A DNA stretch of 64,000 nucleotides from Gnetum montanum. Its lineage: Eukaryota; Streptophyta; Gnetopsida; Gnetales; Gnetaceae. The position numbers were made by a program, and so were the translations under genes. The stretch covers positions 148,860 through 212,859 of the forward strand of contig MNCI01018050.1 of assembly GCA_015680685.1 (NCBI GenBank), written 5' to 3'. Below the pieces are notes generated by a model, which was not told the DNA's origin, made no database searches, and was given only the letters and a program-made list of their open reading frames with translations. This document shows, piece after piece, positions 61,301 through 64,000 of this stretch; the first letter of the stretch is position 1, and each line of letters begins with the position of its first letter.

Positions 61301-62212
61301 GTAATTTTAAAGATGAAAAATTAGTGTTAACTAATGTTAATACAAATTGCAAGGTTAACTTAATGGTTAGTGAAAATAGATTAAAATATTTTCAATTACT
61401 AATTGAAAGATTTGGATTTTGACTCACAAATTTTCTAACTTAATAAATTAAAATTAAAATTTTTAATTTTTATAATTTTTAACTTTAACAGGTTTCTTAA
61501 AAAAAGTTAAAGTATGATATCTCACAAAATATGAATTGGATCATGATGAAATTGGTACCATTAGAATCATCTCAATAAGCAATATGCATAAGATTCCATT
61601 AATCCTCATTGTCATGTAGTTGAAATTTTCTAAAAATAAAAAAATCTAACCTAAATATTAGTTAAGAAAAATTAATGCAACAATCAATTAACTAATGTTT
61701 TTTTAACTTTTAACTACCTGATATTTCTAACTAATAATGCAAGTATCACAATAGCCACCCACTTTTTCCTAAACCTAAACAAAACTAATAATAAATATTT
61801 TTATAAATTAGAATGAGTTACAAAGTTTGATCAACACTCAACCTACTAGAAATAATAGGGCTAACATAAACAACAAGAAGTAGCTACAATAGGGCTCATG
61901 TAGAAAATAAGAAACAATGATATCACCCAAGCAACCTATCCAGTATCCCACTACTTCGATAGGTAGAGAAGTTGTTACACTAAAGTTCGATGTTGGTTTG
62001 CATCTAAATCATGTATTGAAAGCCATAAATTTGGTTTTATCTTTATCTAAAGTTTACAATTACGAGTTTATAAAAATTATTAAATATTAGATTTATTAAT
62101 TTTTCTTTCATTTAAACCTAGTTTCTCTAATAAACCTATACTTAAATGTAGTAGCCTTTATGATAATGAGTTTTAAAGCTATAAAATTGATTCGTGGAAA
62201 TATTAAGCTAAC
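58336..62212. other. AT-rich filler with fragmentary repeats, no gene
   Basis: 59200-60450 is rich in GATTATGGTT/CATGATT words like those at 49500-49690 (for example TTGATATTGATTATGAC near 60160 and 49675). 60900-61220 is G-rich and holds a ~60 bp direct repeat. 61480-61640 resembles 48780-48900. No protein was recognised. Confidence 0.45.
61087..61203. repeat. ~60 bp tandem duplication
   Basis: Copies at 61087-61138 and 61150-61203 share AAGGCACA, GTTAT[CT][AG]T, ATGG[GA]GCATTGGGAAAGAA and GTAGTTA. Confidence 0.75.
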
Positions 62213-62235
62213 ACATGAGGTTATAAGAAATAGAT

Positions 62236-62380
62236 TGAACAATGAGGTATTAGCCTAGTGGTAAGACACTTGATTTGGAAATTCCAAAACATAGGTTTGA
62301 TTTTGGTGGACAACACTAGGTTATAAAGAGTTTTAATTAAACTATATATCTTGGGTTGTACTTATATTTTACACATTTTG
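62236..62380 (+). mobile_element. tRNA-derived SINE-like element (family A)
   Basis: AACAATGAGG, A box TAGCCTAGTGGT (62250-62261), CTTGATTTGGAAA, B-box-like AGGTTTGATTTT (62293-62304), AGGTTATAAAG, and a tail ATATATCTTGGGTTGTACTT. The copies at 15535 (minus) and 17837 share the same parts in order. Confidence 0.7.
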
Positions 62381-64000
62381 GGTTCCAACACCCCTATAAG
62401 AAAAAAATTGGGTTTCCATCTAGGTGAGGATCCATTCACATCTCATCATAAGTCTCATGAATTTTATGATTTTTGTGTGAAGATAATTTTTAAATATGTG
62501 AGTAAGTCTAGTATCTTTAAAAAAGGTTTGAAGAGAAGAATTTTTATAATAAAGTTGAATTCCAAATTTTCTTATTTTTGGAAAGTAATGTTTTGTGATA
62601 GCCATGCATATACCAAGTCTTTTCATATTCCATCTTCTTTTTACATGATATTAAGAATGGAAGAGTGTATTACTAGTCTTACTCCTATTTCAAGAAAGGT
62701 TTTAATATAAAATAAAATAAAATAGCTTCAGTACCATAAATGTATGACCTTACATCCTAATATGCAACCTCTAAAACCCATATTTTTACCTATAAATTTA
62801 CATTTCTTAAATGGCTTTATTGGCGAAGCCATCTCATCTTATATGCATAGTTTATTCTTTTGATGCATGCATTGGTAAATTAAAATTACCTCATATTTTT
62901 TTAACAAAATTTAAATTTTAAAAATGATAATTTAATTTTAAAATTTATCTATTAGGAGAAACACCCAAATCTCCAAGCAACCAAAACATTCTTAGAAACC
63001 TTATAGCATAAGGATTCAAACAGAAGGAAGTTAACTAGAATACAAAATCATTAGACCAAAAGAACTATGAAGTAGCAAATGAAAGAAAAAATTTTAAATA
63101 GTAGAAATGTTAAACAATTATATATTTAAAAAATAATAAAAATAATTTAAACCCAATGATAGAGGCTTCAATGTTTAGCAAATTCAATTGCATGTAGCCT
63201 TCCTTTGTGGTAAAATAAAATCTACAATGTGAAATCTTAACATTCTTTTTTACTAAAAAAAATTTAAAGAATAAACTCTAAACATTCTTTTGTGATCATA
63301 AAATATAAGATTTCGTCAACTACCTTGTCTTTTTCTTCACTTGCTTTGTGATAAACAATTATGCATTGTTTTTGAAAAAATAGCCATGCATGAAGTATAT
63401 TATTTTGCTACCTTCACCTCACTCCAATATCATATGCATAAGCATAGTTACAACTATTGAAATATTATATGCACAAGTATAATCACACATTACTTAAAAA
63501 AAGGATTCATAATAAAAAATTTAAATAAATCCTTTCCTTCATGAACTGAAAAATTGCTAACCATTTTGAATTAAAATGCATGTTGCCTTGAATGGTGTCT
63601 TGATTGTTTAATCATGGATTCATATTGCAAACTATTTTTTTTCATGAAAATGATACTATTCTCTTGTATATTTATGTAGTTACTATCTTTCTTTACTCTA
63701 CTATTATGTTAAGAACTCATTCTCCTTTTGTGTTATCTCTTTTTTCCTTCACATAGTTTAGATCGATAGAATCTAGAAAGTTCTTTTTTTCCAAGTTTTT
63801 ATGTAACATTATGAATTTACATCCATCAATATGACATGATACACTTTTTTTTGGAATTTTTGAAATGTGACTATAGATTACATTAAACTCTGAGATTTAT
63901 TACGTTGACTCAAATGAGTTTGTCCAAAAAAATAAGTATCAAGTAATTACTTTAGCTACAACTTACCATTGTAAACATTACTAGAAATAATTTAATGATG
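62381..64000. other. AT-rich terminal stretch, no supported gene
   Basis: A 119-codon open frame (62351-62710 plus) starts within the SINE tail and encodes a basic peptide with no recognisable domain, so it is not called as a gene. The remainder is AT-rich with nothing recognised. Confidence 0.45.

Noticed and set aside
62351-62710. 119-codon open frame
   Set aside because: It begins inside a SINE-like tail and resembles no family; chance frames of this length occur in AT-rich repeats.

Overview
The window is nuclear DNA of a land plant, very probably a seed plant with a large, repeat-rich genome. It is strongly AT-rich and holds one intron-containing host gene. The rest is transposable elements in various states of decay. 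The sequence alone does not fix the species. A gymnosperm or another large-genome plant would fit, but this is inference. Two unresolved bases (N) are present, at 43215 and 51203.

Region 1-7.2 kb: one apparently intact gene on the minus strand, a SULTR3-like sulfate transporter (start codon 6144, stop 1164). It reads as 13 exons and 675 codons. Intron 1 uses a GC donor, and intron 8 carries a tRNA-derived SINE-like insertion. Upstream of the gene lies a messy tandem array (7.27-9.54 kb, about six copies of a ~385-400 bp unit with nested duplications).

Region 9.5-18 kb: Copia-type debris. This comprises a polypurine tract with an LTR start at 10.22 kb, an LTR of 522 bp followed by a primer-binding-site-like sequence (12714-13235), and an unrelated LTR of 414 bp preceded by a polypurine tract (14319-14732). 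Short tandem duplications and several tRNA-derived SINE-like elements lie in AT-rich filler.

Region 18-48 kb: two full-length copies of one Ty3/gypsy (Athila/Tat-like) retrotransposon family in opposite orientations. Element 1 is 18031-31009 on plus and element 2 is 35578-48007 on minus; a 4.6 kb AT-rich spacer separates them. Each has ~930-950 bp LTRs (TGATGAG...CTCATCA ends), a tRNA-Asp-type primer binding site, a gag-pol region broken by stops, a ~1.7 kb non-coding spacer, and a third ~950-codon frame (ORF3) before the 3' LTR. In both copies ORF3 is preceded by a module that resembles the LTR promoter (GGCCTCATCGATG-type repeats then a TATA box), and by a putative intron that is 307 nt long in each. 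ORF3 combines a plant-transposon-protein-like domain with a long coiled coil. It is the least explained component of the window.

Region 48-64 kb: AT-rich repeat graveyard. It holds a 34-bp minisatellite, SINE-like copies, a ~380 bp foldback (inverted-repeat) element at 51.5 kb, diverged duplications, a CATG-rich island at 54.3-55.1 kb, the 3' end of a degenerate hAT transposase gene (57.4-58.1 kb, minus, with an intron), and a G-quadruplex-type G-rich tract at 58.3 kb. I find no second intact host gene and no true tRNA, rRNA or CRISPR.
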